Numbered from the stretch's first letter, positions 36,120 to 46,272 are shown. The stretch is DNA of 64,000 bases from 66-474 sp963771735 (GCA_963771735.1 CAVYUN010000002.1:1465137-1529136), one strand, 5' to 3'. The notes: generated by a model from the sequence alone, not told the origin. Program-made: numbers and translations.

Positions 36120-36195
36120 TGGCGCTCCCTGCGGGACTCGAACCCGCGTTACCGCCGTGAGAGGGCGATGTCCTGGGCCGCTAGACGAAGGGAGC
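36120..36195 (-). tRNA. tRNA-Glu (anticodon CTC)
   Basis: The minus strand reads GCTCCCTTCGTCTAGCGG at the 5' end, an anticodon stem with CCCTCTCACGG (anticodon CTC), a T-arm GGGTTCGAGTCCC and a 3' end GGGAGC-G-CCA with the CCA encoded. Acceptor stem GCTCCCT pairs with AGGGAGC. The overall sequence closely follows bacterial tRNA-Glu, with CTC in place of the more common TTC, so it reads GAG. It lies divergent from pcnB. Confidence 0.95.
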
Positions 36196-36273
36196 GTGGG
36201 CCGCGTGGGCGCGCTAGTATAACGGACTTCGTGCCGCGAATCCGCGCTGCGTTCTCTCCTGGATGTCATTCGC

Positions 36274-37644
36274 TTGAGTTCCGATTTCATTGCTTCCAAC
36301 GACGCGAAGCTCGTGTTGCGCGTGATTCCACGCGACCAGCACCATCTGTCCCGCAAGCACATCAGCCGCGGCGCGCTGAAGGTGTTGTATGGCCTCAAGG
36401 ACGCCGGTTTTCGCGCATGCCTGGTGGGCGGCGCGGTACGCGACCTGTTGCTGGGGCGTCAGCCCAAGGATTTCGATATCGCCACCGATGCCACGCCGGA
36501 ACAGGTGAAGAAGCTGTTCCGCAACTGCCGACTTATCGGGCGGCGTTTCCGACTCGCGCACGTGGTATTCGGACCGGAGATCGTCGAAGTCGCCACCTTC
36601 CGGGGCACCGGTGCCGGTGACGGCGAGGACGCGGGCGATCGCCACGTGGTCGATGGCCGCATCGTGCGCGACAACGTGTGGGGCACGATCGAGGAAGATG
36701 CGCTGCGGCGCGACTTCCGCGTCAACGCGCTGTACTACGACATCGCCGATTTCAGCGTGATCGACTACGTCGGTGGCATCGAGGATCTGGAGCAACGGCA
36801 CTTGCGCCTGATCGGCGATCCGGTCACCCGCTACCGCGAAGATCCGGTCCGCATGCTGCGCGCCGCACGGCTTGCGGCCAAGCTGGGTTTCACGATCGAT
36901 GCCGCGACGGCCGCGCCGTTCAAGGACCTCGGAAACCTGCTGGCCGATGCGCCATCGGCGCGCCTGTTCGACGAATGCCAGAAAATGTTCCTGGCCGGCT
37001 ACGGGCTTGCGAGCTTCAGGATGCTGGTGAAGTACGACCTGCTGCGGCATCTGTTCCCCGGCACGGTGCGGGCACTCGAGCATGACGCATCCGGATCGCT
37101 GCTGGCGCTGATCGAGCGTGGCCTGGCCGGCACCGACGAGCGTGTGGCCGACGGCCGTCCGGTGACGCCGGCGTTCCTGTTCGCGGTGTTGCTGTGGGGC
37201 GAAGTGGCGGACCTGGCGGCCAGGCTGCAGGGCGAGGGCCTGACGCAGTCGCTGGCGTGGCAGCGTGCCGCACATCGGGTCATGGCCGAACAGGGCAAGC
37301 GGGTCGCGATTCCGCGCCGCTTCGGCTTCGCCATCGAGGAAATCTGGGCGCTGCAGCCACGTTTTGCCGAGCGCACCCGCAAGCGCGTGTTCCGCCTGAT
37401 GGCGCACCCGCGTTTCCGCGCGGCCTACGATTTCCTGCTGCTGCGATTCGGTGAATCGGAGGCCCTGCGCGAATCCGGCGAGTGGTGGACACACGCCCAG
37501 ACGCTGACGCCGGAACAGCTCTCGGAATCGCTGGCGAAACCGGGCGCTGGTAGAGCCGGCGAGAAGACAGGCGATGCGCGTCGCCGCCGCCGCGGCGGTC
37601 GACGCCGCAAGTCCGGCGCCTCGCAATCCAGCCAGCCAGAGTGA
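36274..37644 (+). CDS. pcnB: Poly(A) polymerase I
   Basis: Adds 3' poly(A) tails that promote RNA decay. The nucleotidyltransferase core has CLVGGAVRDLLLGRQPKDFDIATDATPEQV with the GG and DxD motifs. RREDFRVNALYYD-like sequence (RRDFRVNALYYDIADF) and GDPVTRYREDPVRMLRAARLAAKLGF follow. The C-terminus is very basic (RRRRGGRRRKSG), as in bacterial PAP rather than CCA-adding enzyme. The start is TTG 36274 because the nearest upstream ATG runs into a stop. folK follows after three bases. Confidence 0.93.
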   Translation: MSSDFIASNDAKLVLRVIPRDQHHLSRKHISRGALKVLYGLKDAGFRACLVGGAVRDLLLGRQPKDFDIATDATPEQVKKLFRNCRLIGRRFRLAHVVFGPEIVEVATFRGTGAGDGEDAGDRHVVDGRIVRDNVWGTIEEDALRRDFRVNALYYDIADFSVIDYVGGIEDLEQRHLRLIGDPVTRYREDPVRMLRAARLAAKLGFTIDAATAAPFKDLGNLLADAPSARLFDECQKMFLAGYGLASFRMLVKYDLLRHLFPGTVRALEHDASGSLLALIERGLAGTDERVADGRPVTPAFLFAVLLWGEVADLAARLQGEGLTQSLAWQRAAHRVMAEQGKRVAIPRRFGFAIEEIWALQPRFAERTRKRVFRLMAHPRFRAAYDFLLLRFGESEALRESGEWWTHAQTLTPEQLSESLAKPGAGRAGEKTGDARRRRRGGRRRKSGASQSSQPE

Positions 37645-37647
37645 CGC

Positions 37648-38136
37648 ATGCCGGACGCAGTCACGGCCTATGTCGCGCTTGGCAGCAATCTCGATGGCCC
37701 TCGCGCACGGGTCGAACACGGCTTCGCGGCACTGGCGACGCTGGCGCATGCCACGCTGCACGCACGTTCACGCCTCTACCGCACGCCCCCGTGGGGCATG
37801 CGCGAGCAGCCGGATTTCGTGAACGCCGTTGCGAAACTGGAAACGACGCTGTCGCCGCGTGCCCTGCTGGATGCCTTGCTGGGAATTGAAACCCGCGCTG
37901 GACGGTCTCGCGGTACGCCGAATGGTCCGCGCACCCTCGACCTCGACCTGCTGTTGTACGGGGGCGCCGTGATCGAGGTTCCCGGGCTCACGGTCCCGCA
38001 TCCGCGCCTCGCCGAACGTGCCTTCGTGCTGTTGCCGTTGGCGGATCTCGCTCCCGGTCTTGAAGTCCCGGGACGCGGGCGCGTGGCGGACCTGCTGGCG
38101 CGCGTCGATGCTGCCGGCTGCGTGCCGTTGGATTGA
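37648..38136 (+). CDS. folK: HPPK, folate-pathway pyrophosphokinase
   Basis: 2-amino-4-hydroxy-6-hydroxymethyldihydropteridine pyrophosphokinase (162 residues). AYVALGSNLDGPRARVE opens the fold, RLYRTPPWGMREQPDFVNAVAKLET contains the catalytic loop, and RGTPNGPRTLDLDLLLYGG carries the two metal-binding aspartates. VPHPRLAERAFVLLPLADLAP is the conserved end. It lies three bases after pcnB, as in many proteobacteria, and is probably co-transcribed. Confidence 0.96.
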   Translation: MPDAVTAYVALGSNLDGPRARVEHGFAALATLAHATLHARSRLYRTPPWGMREQPDFVNAVAKLETTLSPRALLDALLGIETRAGRSRGTPNGPRTLDLDLLLYGGAVIEVPGLTVPHPRLAERAFVLLPLADLAPGLEVPGRGRVADLLARVDAAGCVPLD

Positions 38137-38158
38137 CGCCTCCCGATATACTGCGCCG

Positions 38159-39115
38159 ATGCTCAGGATCTACCGGGATATCACGGGGCCGTGCCTTGCT
38201 CCGGACGGGTGCGTGCTCACCATTGGTGCGTTCGATGGCCTGCACCGCGGCCATGCGGCGTTGCTGGCGCGGGTGCACGAACGAGCCGAGTCGCACGGGT
38301 TGGCCTCGGCGGCGATCTCCTTCGAGCCGTTGCCGCGCGGCTACTTCTCGCCGACACCGCTCAAGCGCCTGTCGTCGGTGCGCGAGAAAATGTGCGGTTT
38401 CGCCAACGCGGGTTTCGACCTGCTGCTGTTGTTGCGCTTCAATGCGGCGCTGGTTGCGATGAGCGCGGAGGATTTCGTGCGCAAGGTGCTGGTGGCGCGG
38501 ATGGGCGCACGCGAGATCTGGGTCGGTGCCGATTTTCGCTTCGGGCATGACCGCGTCGGCGACGTGGGCTTGCTGCGCGCGATGCAGGGCGAAGGCGGTT
38601 ATGAGTTGCGCGTGCTGGACGCGGTGTCCGTTGGCGACGGCGAACGGATTTCGGCGTCGCGCGTGCGTGGTGCGCTGGGTGCGGGCGACTTCGCGCACGC
38701 CCGCGCCTTGCTGGGCCATCCTTTCACGATGGGTGGCCGCGTGGTGCGCGGGCAGCGCATGGGCCACGAACTCGGCTATCCCACCGCCAACATCCGGTTG
38801 GGCCCGCGGGTTGCGCCGTTGTCCGGCATCTTCGCGGTGCGTGTGCGCACCGATGGACGCTGGTGGCCTGGCGTCGCGAGCCTTGGCGTGCGTCCAACCA
38901 TTGCCGGTGGTGGCGAGCCGCTGCTTGAAGCCCACCTTTTCGATTTCGACGGTGACCTTTACGGAAAGCGCATCGAGGTCGAGTTCGTCGCCAAATTGCG
39001 CGACGAGGAAAAATTCGCCGACCTTGATGCGCTGCGCGCGCAGATGGATCGCGACGCTGACGCCGCACGCCGCATCCTTGCCGACACACCTGCCGTTTCC
39101 GGAGTCATTGCGTGA
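38159..39115 (+). CDS. ribF: Bifunctional riboflavin kinase/FAD synthetase
   Basis: Makes FMN and FAD. The N-terminal FAD synthetase has TIGAFDGLHRGHAALLARV and WVGADFRFGHDRVGD. The C-terminal kinase has GHPFTMGGRVVRGQRMGHELGYPTANI and the end EVEFVAKLRDEEKFADLDALRAQMDRD. Length 318 fits. Its stop overlaps the ileS GTG start (GTGA), the common ribF-ileS arrangement. Confidence 0.96.
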   Translation: MLRIYRDITGPCLAPDGCVLTIGAFDGLHRGHAALLARVHERAESHGLASAAISFEPLPRGYFSPTPLKRLSSVREKMCGFANAGFDLLLLLRFNAALVAMSAEDFVRKVLVARMGAREIWVGADFRFGHDRVGDVGLLRAMQGEGGYELRVLDAVSVGDGERISASRVRGALGAGDFAHARALLGHPFTMGGRVVRGQRMGHELGYPTANIRLGPRVAPLSGIFAVRVRTDGRWWPGVASLGVRPTIAGGGEPLLEAHLFDFDGDLYGKRIEVEFVAKLRDEEKFADLDALRAQMDRDADAARRILADTPAVSGVIA

Positions 39116-42030
39116 GCCGCGACTACAAGCACACCATCAACCTTCCGCAGACCGGCTTCGCGATGAAGGCCGACCTGGCCAAACGCGAGCCCGCAATGCT
39201 GGCCGAATGGGAAACCGTCCGTCGTTACGATGAATTGCAACGGCAAACTTCGCGGCGCGAGCAAGCTTTCATCCTGCATGACGGGCCGCCCTACGCAAAC
39301 GGCAAGATCCACCTCGGCCACGCGGTCAACAAGATCCTCAAGGACATCGTGGTGCGCTCCAAGCTGATGGCTGGCTTTCGGTCGCCCTACGTGCCGGGCT
39401 GGGACTGCCACGGCCTGCCGATAGAAATCGCGGTCGAGAAGAAGTACGGCAAGGTCGGGCACAAGATCGATGCGGCAACGTTCCGCAGGCATTGCCGCGA
39501 TTACGCCGCGGCCCAGATCGACCTGCAACGAACGGACTTCAAGCGCCTCGGCGTGCTCGGCGACTGGGAGCATCCGTACCGCACGATGGATTTCAGCTAC
39601 GAAGCCGGCATCCTGCGTGCGCTTGCCGGCGTGTACGCAAACGGCCACGTCACGCGCGGTTTCAAGCCGGTGCACTGGTGTTTCGATTGCGGATCGGCGC
39701 TGGCCGAGGCCGAGATCGAATATGCCGACAAGCAGTCGCCCGCGGTCGACGTCGCCTACGACGCACTGGAACCCAAGACGCTGGCGGCGAAGTTCGGCGC
39801 CACGGTCGACGACGAAACGACCGTCGCCGTGCCGATCTGGACCACCACGCCGTGGACCTTGCCGGCCAGCATGGCGGTGACACTGGGGCCGGAACTCGAT
39901 TACGTGCTGGTCGAAGGCCCGGCGCGCGACGGGAAACGCATGCTGCTGGTGCTGGCCGAAGCGCTGGCCGACACGGCGCTGGCGCGCTACGGCGTCGAGC
40001 ACGTCGAGGTGCTCGGGCATGCCAAGGGCACGGCACTCGAGAACCTGCGTCTGCAGCACCCGTTCTACGAACGCGAAATTCCGTTGATCCTCGGCGACCA
40101 CGTCTCGGCCGAGGACGGCACCGGCGCGGTGCACACCGCGCCTGGCCACGGCGCCGAGGACTTCGCGGTGGGACAGCAATACGGCATCGTGGCCGCGACG
40201 CCGGCCAACATGCTGAATCCGGTCGGCGCCAATGGCGTGTACCTCCCGGGCACGCCGGTATTCGAGGGCCAGCACATCTGGAAGGCCAACGATGCGATCA
40301 TCGAGCTGCTGCGCGAGCGTAGCATGCTGCTTGCTGCCGAACGGATCACGCATAGTTACCCGCACTGCTGGCGCCACCACACACCGGTCGCGTTCCGCAC
40401 CACGCCGCAGTGGTTCATTTCGATGGATGCGAAGGGCCTGCGCGCCAATGCGCTGCATGCGGTCCACGATGACGTGACGTTTTATCCCGCCTGGGGCGAG
40501 GAGCGCATCGCCAGCATGGTCGAGGGACGCCCCGACTGGTGCATCAGCCGCCAGCGAACCTGGGGCGTGCCGATCGCACTGGCCGTGCACAAGCTCACGG
40601 GCGAACCACATCCGCGCAGCGCCGAGTTGCTCGAGGAGGTCGCGCGGCGCGTCGAGCAGGATGGCGTCGATGGCTGGTATGCGCTCGACCTCGCCGATCT
40701 CCTCGGCGATGAAGCGAAGGATTACGAAAAGGTCCACGACATCCTCGACGTCTGGTTCGATTCCGGCGTCACCCACTTTTGCGTGCTGGACCAGCGACCG
40801 GAATTGCACCGCAACACCGGCGACCAGGTGATGTACCTGGAAGGTTCCGATCAGCACCGCGGCTGGTTCCAGTCCTCGCTGCTGACCAGTTGCGCGATGC
40901 ACGGCCGTGCGCCGTTCGACGACGTGCTCACGCACGGCTTCACCGTCGACGCACAGGGCCGCAAGATGTCGAAGTCGCTCGGCAACGGCATCGAACCCCA
41001 GGACGTGATGAACCGCTATGGCGCGGACATCCTGCGGCTGTGGATCGCCTCGGCCGATTACCGCAACGAAATGGCGTTGTCGGACGAGATCCTCAAGCGC
41101 GTCGCCGACAGTTACCGGCGCATCCGCAACACCTGCCGGTTCATGCTCGGCAACCTCGATGGGTTCGATCCGGCGCGCGACCTGCTGCCGGTCGATGAGT
41201 GCCTGTTGTTGGATCAGTGGGCGGCACAGTGCGCGTTCGACGTGCAGCAGGCGGTGCTCACGGCGTATGCGCGCTACGACTTCCCCGAAGTGGTGCAGCG
41301 CGTGCAGAACTTCTGCACCAACGAGATGGGCGCGCTGTACCTCGACATCACCAAGGATCGCCTGTACACGATGCCCACCGCCAGCCATGGCCGGCGCAGC
41401 GCGCAGTCGGCGATGTACCGCATCCTCGAGGCGATGGTGCGCTGGCTGGCGCCGCTGTTCGCGTTCACCGCGGAGGAAGTCTGGCAGCAGATGCCGCGTG
41501 CCCTGCACGTCGTGGACGGCGACGGTGCGCAACGATTCGCCGGACGTGACGATTCGGTGCTGTTCCACACCTGGTACGAAGGCATCGCGGCCACGCAGGG
41601 CTCACCCGAACGGCGCCGCTGGTGGAGCGACCTGCTGGCGATCCGCGATACCGCCGGGCGCGTGCTGGAAGGCATGCGCAAGGACGGCAGGATCGGCTCC
41701 TCGCTGGATGCGACGCTCACCATCCATGCCGATCCGGCAATCGTCGAACGTTACAAACAGGTCGCGGGTGAATTGCGCTTCTTCTTCATCGTGTCCGAGC
41801 TGCGCCTCGACGTGGGCGAAGCGCCCGACGATGCGGTGCTGACCGAGCTCGAAGGCGCCAACGTGTGGGTGTCGGCGGCCGTGAGCGAAGCGCCGAAATG
41901 CGTGCGCTGCTGGCAACATCGCGATGACGTCGGCAAACATGCCGATCACCCCGAGCTATGCGGGCGCTGCGTCGAGAATGTCGCGGCGTTCGAGGGCGAC
42001 AGTCCGGGTGAAGTTCGCAGGTGGTTCTGA
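39112..42030 (+). CDS. ileS: Isoleucyl-tRNA synthetase
   Basis: A 972-residue class Ia synthetase. HIGH-type motif PYANGKIHLGHAVNK (about residue 60), KMSKS motif GRKMSKSLGNG (about 620), and a CP1 editing domain with TTPWTLPASMAV and GTGAVHTAPGHG. The C-terminal zinc finger is CVRCWQHRDDVGK...CGRCVENV. GTG start overlaps ribF. lspA normally follows ileS directly; here about 7.3 kb of other genes separates them. Confidence 0.97.
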   Translation: MSRDYKHTINLPQTGFAMKADLAKREPAMLAEWETVRRYDELQRQTSRREQAFILHDGPPYANGKIHLGHAVNKILKDIVVRSKLMAGFRSPYVPGWDCHGLPIEIAVEKKYGKVGHKIDAATFRRHCRDYAAAQIDLQRTDFKRLGVLGDWEHPYRTMDFSYEAGILRALAGVYANGHVTRGFKPVHWCFDCGSALAEAEIEYADKQSPAVDVAYDALEPKTLAAKFGATVDDETTVAVPIWTTTPWTLPASMAVTLGPELDYVLVEGPARDGKRMLLVLAEALADTALARYGVEHVEVLGHAKGTALENLRLQHPFYEREIPLILGDHVSAEDGTGAVHTAPGHGAEDFAVGQQYGIVAATPANMLNPVGANGVYLPGTPVFEGQHIWKANDAIIELLRERSMLLAAERITHSYPHCWRHHTPVAFRTTPQWFISMDAKGLRANALHAVHDDVTFYPAWGEERIASMVEGRPDWCISRQRTWGVPIALAVHKLTGEPHPRSAELLEEVARRVEQDGVDGWYALDLADLLGDEAKDYEKVHDILDVWFDSGVTHFCVLDQRPELHRNTGDQVMYLEGSDQHRGWFQSSLLTSCAMHGRAPFDDVLTHGFTVDAQGRKMSKSLGNGIEPQDVMNRYGADILRLWIASADYRNEMALSDEILKRVADSYRRIRNTCRFMLGNLDGFDPARDLLPVDECLLLDQWAAQCAFDVQQAVLTAYARYDFPEVVQRVQNFCTNEMGALYLDITKDRLYTMPTASHGRRSAQSAMYRILEAMVRWLAPLFAFTAEEVWQQMPRALHVVDGDGAQRFAGRDDSVLFHTWYEGIAATQGSPERRRWWSDLLAIRDTAGRVLEGMRKDGRIGSSLDATLTIHADPAIVERYKQVAGELRFFFIVSELRLDVGEAPDDAVLTELEGANVWVSAAVSEAPKCVRCWQHRDDVGKHADHPELCGRCVENVAAFEGDSPGEVRRWF

Positions 42031-42101
42031 AGATGGTTTAGTATCGGTGCCGGCGGTGGGGGAGCACGGTCGGACCGGACATGCGAAATGGGGGATGCGG
42101 G

Positions 42102-44099
42102 ATGAGATTGGTACGGCGTTGCATTTTGGGGATATTGTCGTGCGGCTTCGCCGCGATTGCCGTGGCGGCCCCGGTGTCGTTCGCCGATCTGGCTCGGCAC
42201 TCGCAGTACAAGATGGTGAAGATTTCCCCGGACGGCACCCATCTGGCCGCGGCATCCGTGCTGGACAATGGCCAGACGGTCCTCACGCTGATCGACCTTG
42301 CCAGCAAGAAGGTCGTGAACGTCGAGCCGCGCGAAGGCGACGACGTGCTCGACTTCTGGTGGGTTTCGCCTCGATACGTGGTTTACGACGTGGCCGAGCA
42401 TGTAGGCGGGTGGGACACGCCGCTCGCCACCGGTGAGCTGTACAGCGTCGAAGCCGACGGCAAGAGTTCCACCATATTGTATGGCTACCGCATGCCGGGC
42501 ATGGAGACCGGCACGCACATCCGGCATGCCACGGCGGAAAATGGCAGCGCTTATTTTCTTTCCCACATAGAAGGCGATCCCGACCATTTCCTGGTCGAAA
42601 TCACCGACTGGAATGCGTCGGGGTCTGCCGGTGCCTTGACCGAGGTATACCGGATGGACGTGCGCGACGGCCTCAAGCGCAAGGTCGCCGGCGCGCCGAT
42701 GCGCGATGCCGACTACCTGGCCGATCATCACGGCCATGTGCGGTTTGCGATGGGCGACGACCTCGACGGCAATCGCGTGATCTACATGCGGGCCGCCGAC
42801 GGCGGCGATTGGCAACTCCTGAAGCAGGCCAGCGCGGATCGCGACTGGCCGATCGCGTTCAGTGCCGACGACAAGACTGTCTGGTTCGACTGTCCCGGCA
42901 AGCCGAAAGGCCTGGGCATCTGCAAGTTCGATCCGGGCACCGGCACGATGACGCCCATGTGGAGCAATCCGCATGTCGAGGCGGAGGATCTGGCGCAGGG
43001 CCTCGCCGAGGACTCGGTGATCGGCGTGGAGTTCACCGATGGGCGCCCGGCCGTTTCGGTGTTCGACAACTCGGCCCCCGGCGTCAAGGCACTGGTCGAG
43101 CTGATGCAACAGTATCCCGGCGAGGACGTGGAGTTCGTCTCCGGGACGGACGATGGCAGCAAGGCGGTTGCGCTGGTGCAGGCCGACGTCGATCCCGGCA
43201 CGTTCTTCCTGTACGATCGCGCCAGCAACAAGTTCTCCCCGCTGTTGCAGCGCGCGTCGTGGATCGATCCCAACCAATTGGGCCGTGCCGTGCCCTTCAC
43301 CTTCACCACGCGCGATGGCCTGTCGGAACAGGGCTACGTCACCTATCCGCCCGGCAAGCAGGGCGCGAAGGGCCTGCCGATGGTGGTATTCGTGCACGGC
43401 GGACCGTTCGGCGTGCGCGACCGGTGGGAGTTCGATCCGTATGTGCAGGCGATGGCCACGCGTGGCTACGCGGTGCTTCAGGTCAACTATCGCGGCTCCG
43501 AAGGCTACGGTTACGAGTTCGAAAAGGCCGGATGGAAGCAATGGGGCGGCACGATGCAGGACGACGTCACCGATGCCACGCGCTGGGCGATCCGGCAGGG
43601 CATCGCCGACAAGAACCGCATCTGCATCTACGGTGGCAGTTACGGCGGTTATGCCGCGCTCGAAGGCGCGGTCAAGGTGCCGGATCTGTACAAGTGCGCG
43701 ATCGGTTATGTAGGAATCTACGACCTGCCGCTGATGTATCACAGCGGCAGCGATGCGACCCAGGACCTCTACAACCTGGATAACATGAAACGGACGCTGG
43801 GCACCGACATGACCGTGCTGGCCCAGCATTCGCCGATCGACCAGCTCGACAACCTCAAGGCGAAAGTGATGCTGATCGTGGGCGGCCGCGATACCCGGGT
43901 GCCGGCGGCGCAGGGGATGGACATGCACATCGCGCTGCTGAAGCGCAAGATCCCGCACGTCTGGCTGTACAAGCCGGACGAATGGCACGGCTTCTACAAC
44001 GAGAAGAACATCGCCGAATTGTTCCAGAAGGTGGATGCGTTCCTCGACGCGAACATCGGGCCGGGAGTCACGGCATCCGCGCCGCCGCCGCATTCCTGA
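42102..44099 (+). CDS. S9 family prolyl oligopeptidase, copy 1
   Basis: A 665-residue secreted serine peptidase with a signal peptide (RRCILGILSCGFAAIAVAA). A beta-propeller-like N-terminal domain begins SFADLARHSQYKMVKISPDG. The alpha/beta-hydrolase domain has VVFVHGGPFGVRD, the nucleophile in YGGSYGGYAALEG (Ser513), Asp in VGGRDTRVP and His in DEWHGFYNEKN. Probably an acylaminoacyl- or dipeptidyl-peptidase acting on peptides in the periplasm. ATG 42102 has GGGGGA seven bases upstream. It is paralogous and tandem to the next gene. Confidence 0.92.
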   Translation: MRLVRRCILGILSCGFAAIAVAAPVSFADLARHSQYKMVKISPDGTHLAAASVLDNGQTVLTLIDLASKKVVNVEPREGDDVLDFWWVSPRYVVYDVAEHVGGWDTPLATGELYSVEADGKSSTILYGYRMPGMETGTHIRHATAENGSAYFLSHIEGDPDHFLVEITDWNASGSAGALTEVYRMDVRDGLKRKVAGAPMRDADYLADHHGHVRFAMGDDLDGNRVIYMRAADGGDWQLLKQASADRDWPIAFSADDKTVWFDCPGKPKGLGICKFDPGTGTMTPMWSNPHVEAEDLAQGLAEDSVIGVEFTDGRPAVSVFDNSAPGVKALVELMQQYPGEDVEFVSGTDDGSKAVALVQADVDPGTFFLYDRASNKFSPLLQRASWIDPNQLGRAVPFTFTTRDGLSEQGYVTYPPGKQGAKGLPMVVFVHGGPFGVRDRWEFDPYVQAMATRGYAVLQVNYRGSEGYGYEFEKAGWKQWGGTMQDDVTDATRWAIRQGIADKNRICIYGGSYGGYAALEGAVKVPDLYKCAIGYVGIYDLPLMYHSGSDATQDLYNLDNMKRTLGTDMTVLAQHSPIDQLDNLKAKVMLIVGGRDTRVPAAQGMDMHIALLKRKIPHVWLYKPDEWHGFYNEKNIAELFQKVDAFLDANIGPGVTASAPPPHS

Positions 44100-44241
44100 G
44101 CGGCAACTATGGCCAGGCGTCGCCAAGTTCACGGGCAACCGGTCGGGTGCGATTCGCGGGCAGTTCTGAAGATGGTTTAGTGTAGGAATTGGCAGTGCGG
44201 GGAGCACGGTCGAATGGGGAAATCGAAGTGGGGGATGGGGG

Positions 44242-46230
44242 ATGAAACTGGCGCTGCGTTGCTTGCTGGCTATCTTGTTGAGTGGCTTCGCCGTGATTGC
44301 TTTGGCGGCGCCGGTGACGTTCGCCGACCTGGCCCGGCATTCGCAATACAAGATGGTCAAGATTTCCCCGGACGGCAGTCATGCCGCGGCGACCTCGATG
44401 CTGCCCAATGGACAGACGGTACTTACCCTGATTGATCTGGCGACCATGAAGGGCGTCAGCATCAGTGCGCGCGGCGGCGATGATGTGCTGCATTTCTGGT
44501 GGGTGTCGCCAGAATATGTCGTGTACAACGTTGCTGAGCACTTTGGAGGGTGGGACGCTCCCATTCCCACGGGCGAGCTTTACAGCATCAAAGCCGATGG
44601 CAGCGATCCGACGATGTTGTTCGGATATCGATTGGCGACACAGCAAACCGGAACACTCCTGGATCATGCCAGTGCCGAACGGGGAAGCGCGACGTTCTTG
44701 TCGTTGATCGATGGCGATCCTCATGAATTCCTGGTAAGCATCAGGTATTGGGGAAGTTCGCAGGCCGGCGCGTTTCCCGAGGTGTTCCGGATGGATGTCC
44801 GGGATGGCACCAAACACTTTGTCGTGCGCGCGCCGATGCGCGAAGCCAAGTTCCTGGCCGACCACCACGGTCACGTGCGGTTTGCCTTTGCCGAGGGGCT
44901 GCAGGGCAACTGGCTGGTCTACATGCGTCCCGCGAACGGCGGCGACTGGCAACTTTTGAAACAGGCCAGCGACGATCGGAATACGCCGCTGGCATTCAGC
45001 GCGGACGACAAGACCGTATGGTTCGACTGCGGGTCGAACCAGGGCTTCGGTGTGTGCCAGTTCGATCCGGTCTCGGGCAAGATGACGATTGCCTGGAGCA
45101 ATCCGCATGTCGAAATGGAATCGCTGGCCCAAGGGCTGTCCGAAAACTCGATCATCGGCATTCACTTCGAGGATGGGCGCCCGGCGACAGCGCTCTTCGA
45201 CAACACGTCGCTTGATGCGAAAGTTCTTGTCAGCCTGATGAGACAGTATCCAGGCGAGGATGTGCAGTTCGTCTCCGGCACCACCGACGGGAGCAAGACG
45301 GTGGCGCTGGTGGAGAGTGACGTTGTCCCGGGAATTTTCGTCCTGTTCGATCGCAGCAAGAGTACGGTTTCGCTGTTGGCGCAGAGTGCGGGGTGGATCG
45401 ACCCCGACCAGCTCGGCCGCGTGGTGCCCTTCACCTTCACCACACGTGACGGTCTCTCGGAGCAGGGCTACGTCACCTATCCACCGGGCAAGCAAGGCGC
45501 GACGGACCTGCCGATGGTGGTGTTCGTTCATGGTGGCCCCTACGGCGTCCGCGACTGGTGGGAGTTCGATCCGTATGTGCAGGCGATGGCCACGCGTGGC
45601 TACGCGGTGCTTCAGGTCAACTATCGCGGCTCCGAAGGCTACGGTTACGAGTTCGAAAAGGCCGGATGGAAGCAATGGGGCGGCACGATGCAGGACGACG
45701 TCACCGATGCCACGCGCTGGGCGATCCGGCAGGGCATCGCCGACAAGAACCGCATCTGCATCTACGGTGGCAGTTACGGCGGTTATGCCGCGCTCGAAGG
45801 CGCGGTCAAGGTGCCGGATCTGTACAAGTGTGCGATCGGCTATGTCGGAGTGTACGACCTGCGTCTGATGTACACGCGGGGCGACATCCCGCAATTCCGG
45901 TACGGGAAGGAATATCTCAAGCGTGTGCTGGGCGCCGACATGGACGCGCTGGCCAAGCGCTCGCCGATCAACCAGCTGGACAACCTCAAGGCGAAAGTGA
46001 TGTTGATCGTGGGTGGTCGTGACACCACGGTGCCACCGGTGCAGGGCAAGGATCTGCACCATGCCCTGATCGAGCGCGGCATCCAGCACCAATGGCTGTA
46101 CAAGTCCGACGAAGCGCATGGCTTCTACGACGAGAAGAACATCGCCGAATTGTTCCGGAAGGTGGATGCGTTCCTCGACGCGAACATCGGGCCGGGAGTG
46201 ACGGCATCCGCGGCGCCGCCGCATTCCTGA
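44242..46230 (+). CDS. S9 family prolyl oligopeptidase, copy 2
   Basis: A 662-residue paralogue of the preceding gene with the same architecture: signal peptide LRCLLAILLSGFAVIALAA, SFADLARHSQYK-like start, then Ser511 (GGSYGGY), Asp594 (GGRDTTVP) and His626 (DEAHGFYDEKN). The propeller domains have diverged in many positions, yet bases 45557-45830 are identical to 43423-43696 of copy 1. The upstream leader and the last bases of both genes are also similar. GGGGGA precedes ATG 44242. Diverged substrate preference is possible but not shown. Confidence 0.92.
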   Translation: MKLALRCLLAILLSGFAVIALAAPVTFADLARHSQYKMVKISPDGSHAAATSMLPNGQTVLTLIDLATMKGVSISARGGDDVLHFWWVSPEYVVYNVAEHFGGWDAPIPTGELYSIKADGSDPTMLFGYRLATQQTGTLLDHASAERGSATFLSLIDGDPHEFLVSIRYWGSSQAGAFPEVFRMDVRDGTKHFVVRAPMREAKFLADHHGHVRFAFAEGLQGNWLVYMRPANGGDWQLLKQASDDRNTPLAFSADDKTVWFDCGSNQGFGVCQFDPVSGKMTIAWSNPHVEMESLAQGLSENSIIGIHFEDGRPATALFDNTSLDAKVLVSLMRQYPGEDVQFVSGTTDGSKTVALVESDVVPGIFVLFDRSKSTVSLLAQSAGWIDPDQLGRVVPFTFTTRDGLSEQGYVTYPPGKQGATDLPMVVFVHGGPYGVRDWWEFDPYVQAMATRGYAVLQVNYRGSEGYGYEFEKAGWKQWGGTMQDDVTDATRWAIRQGIADKNRICIYGGSYGGYAALEGAVKVPDLYKCAIGYVGVYDLRLMYTRGDIPQFRYGKEYLKRVLGADMDALAKRSPINQLDNLKAKVMLIVGGRDTTVPPVQGKDLHHALIERGIQHQWLYKSDEAHGFYDEKNIAELFRKVDAFLDANIGPGVTASAAPPHS

Positions 46231-46272
46231 GCGGCGTGCTCGCGACACCAAGCGTTATTCGCGACGGCAGGT

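Noticed and set aside
38959..41568. 869-codon minus-strand open frame
   Set aside because: Antisense shadow of ribF and ileS.
41946..46251. 804- and 714-codon minus-strand open frames
   Set aside because: Both are antisense to the S9 peptidases and share repeats only because those genes are duplicated.
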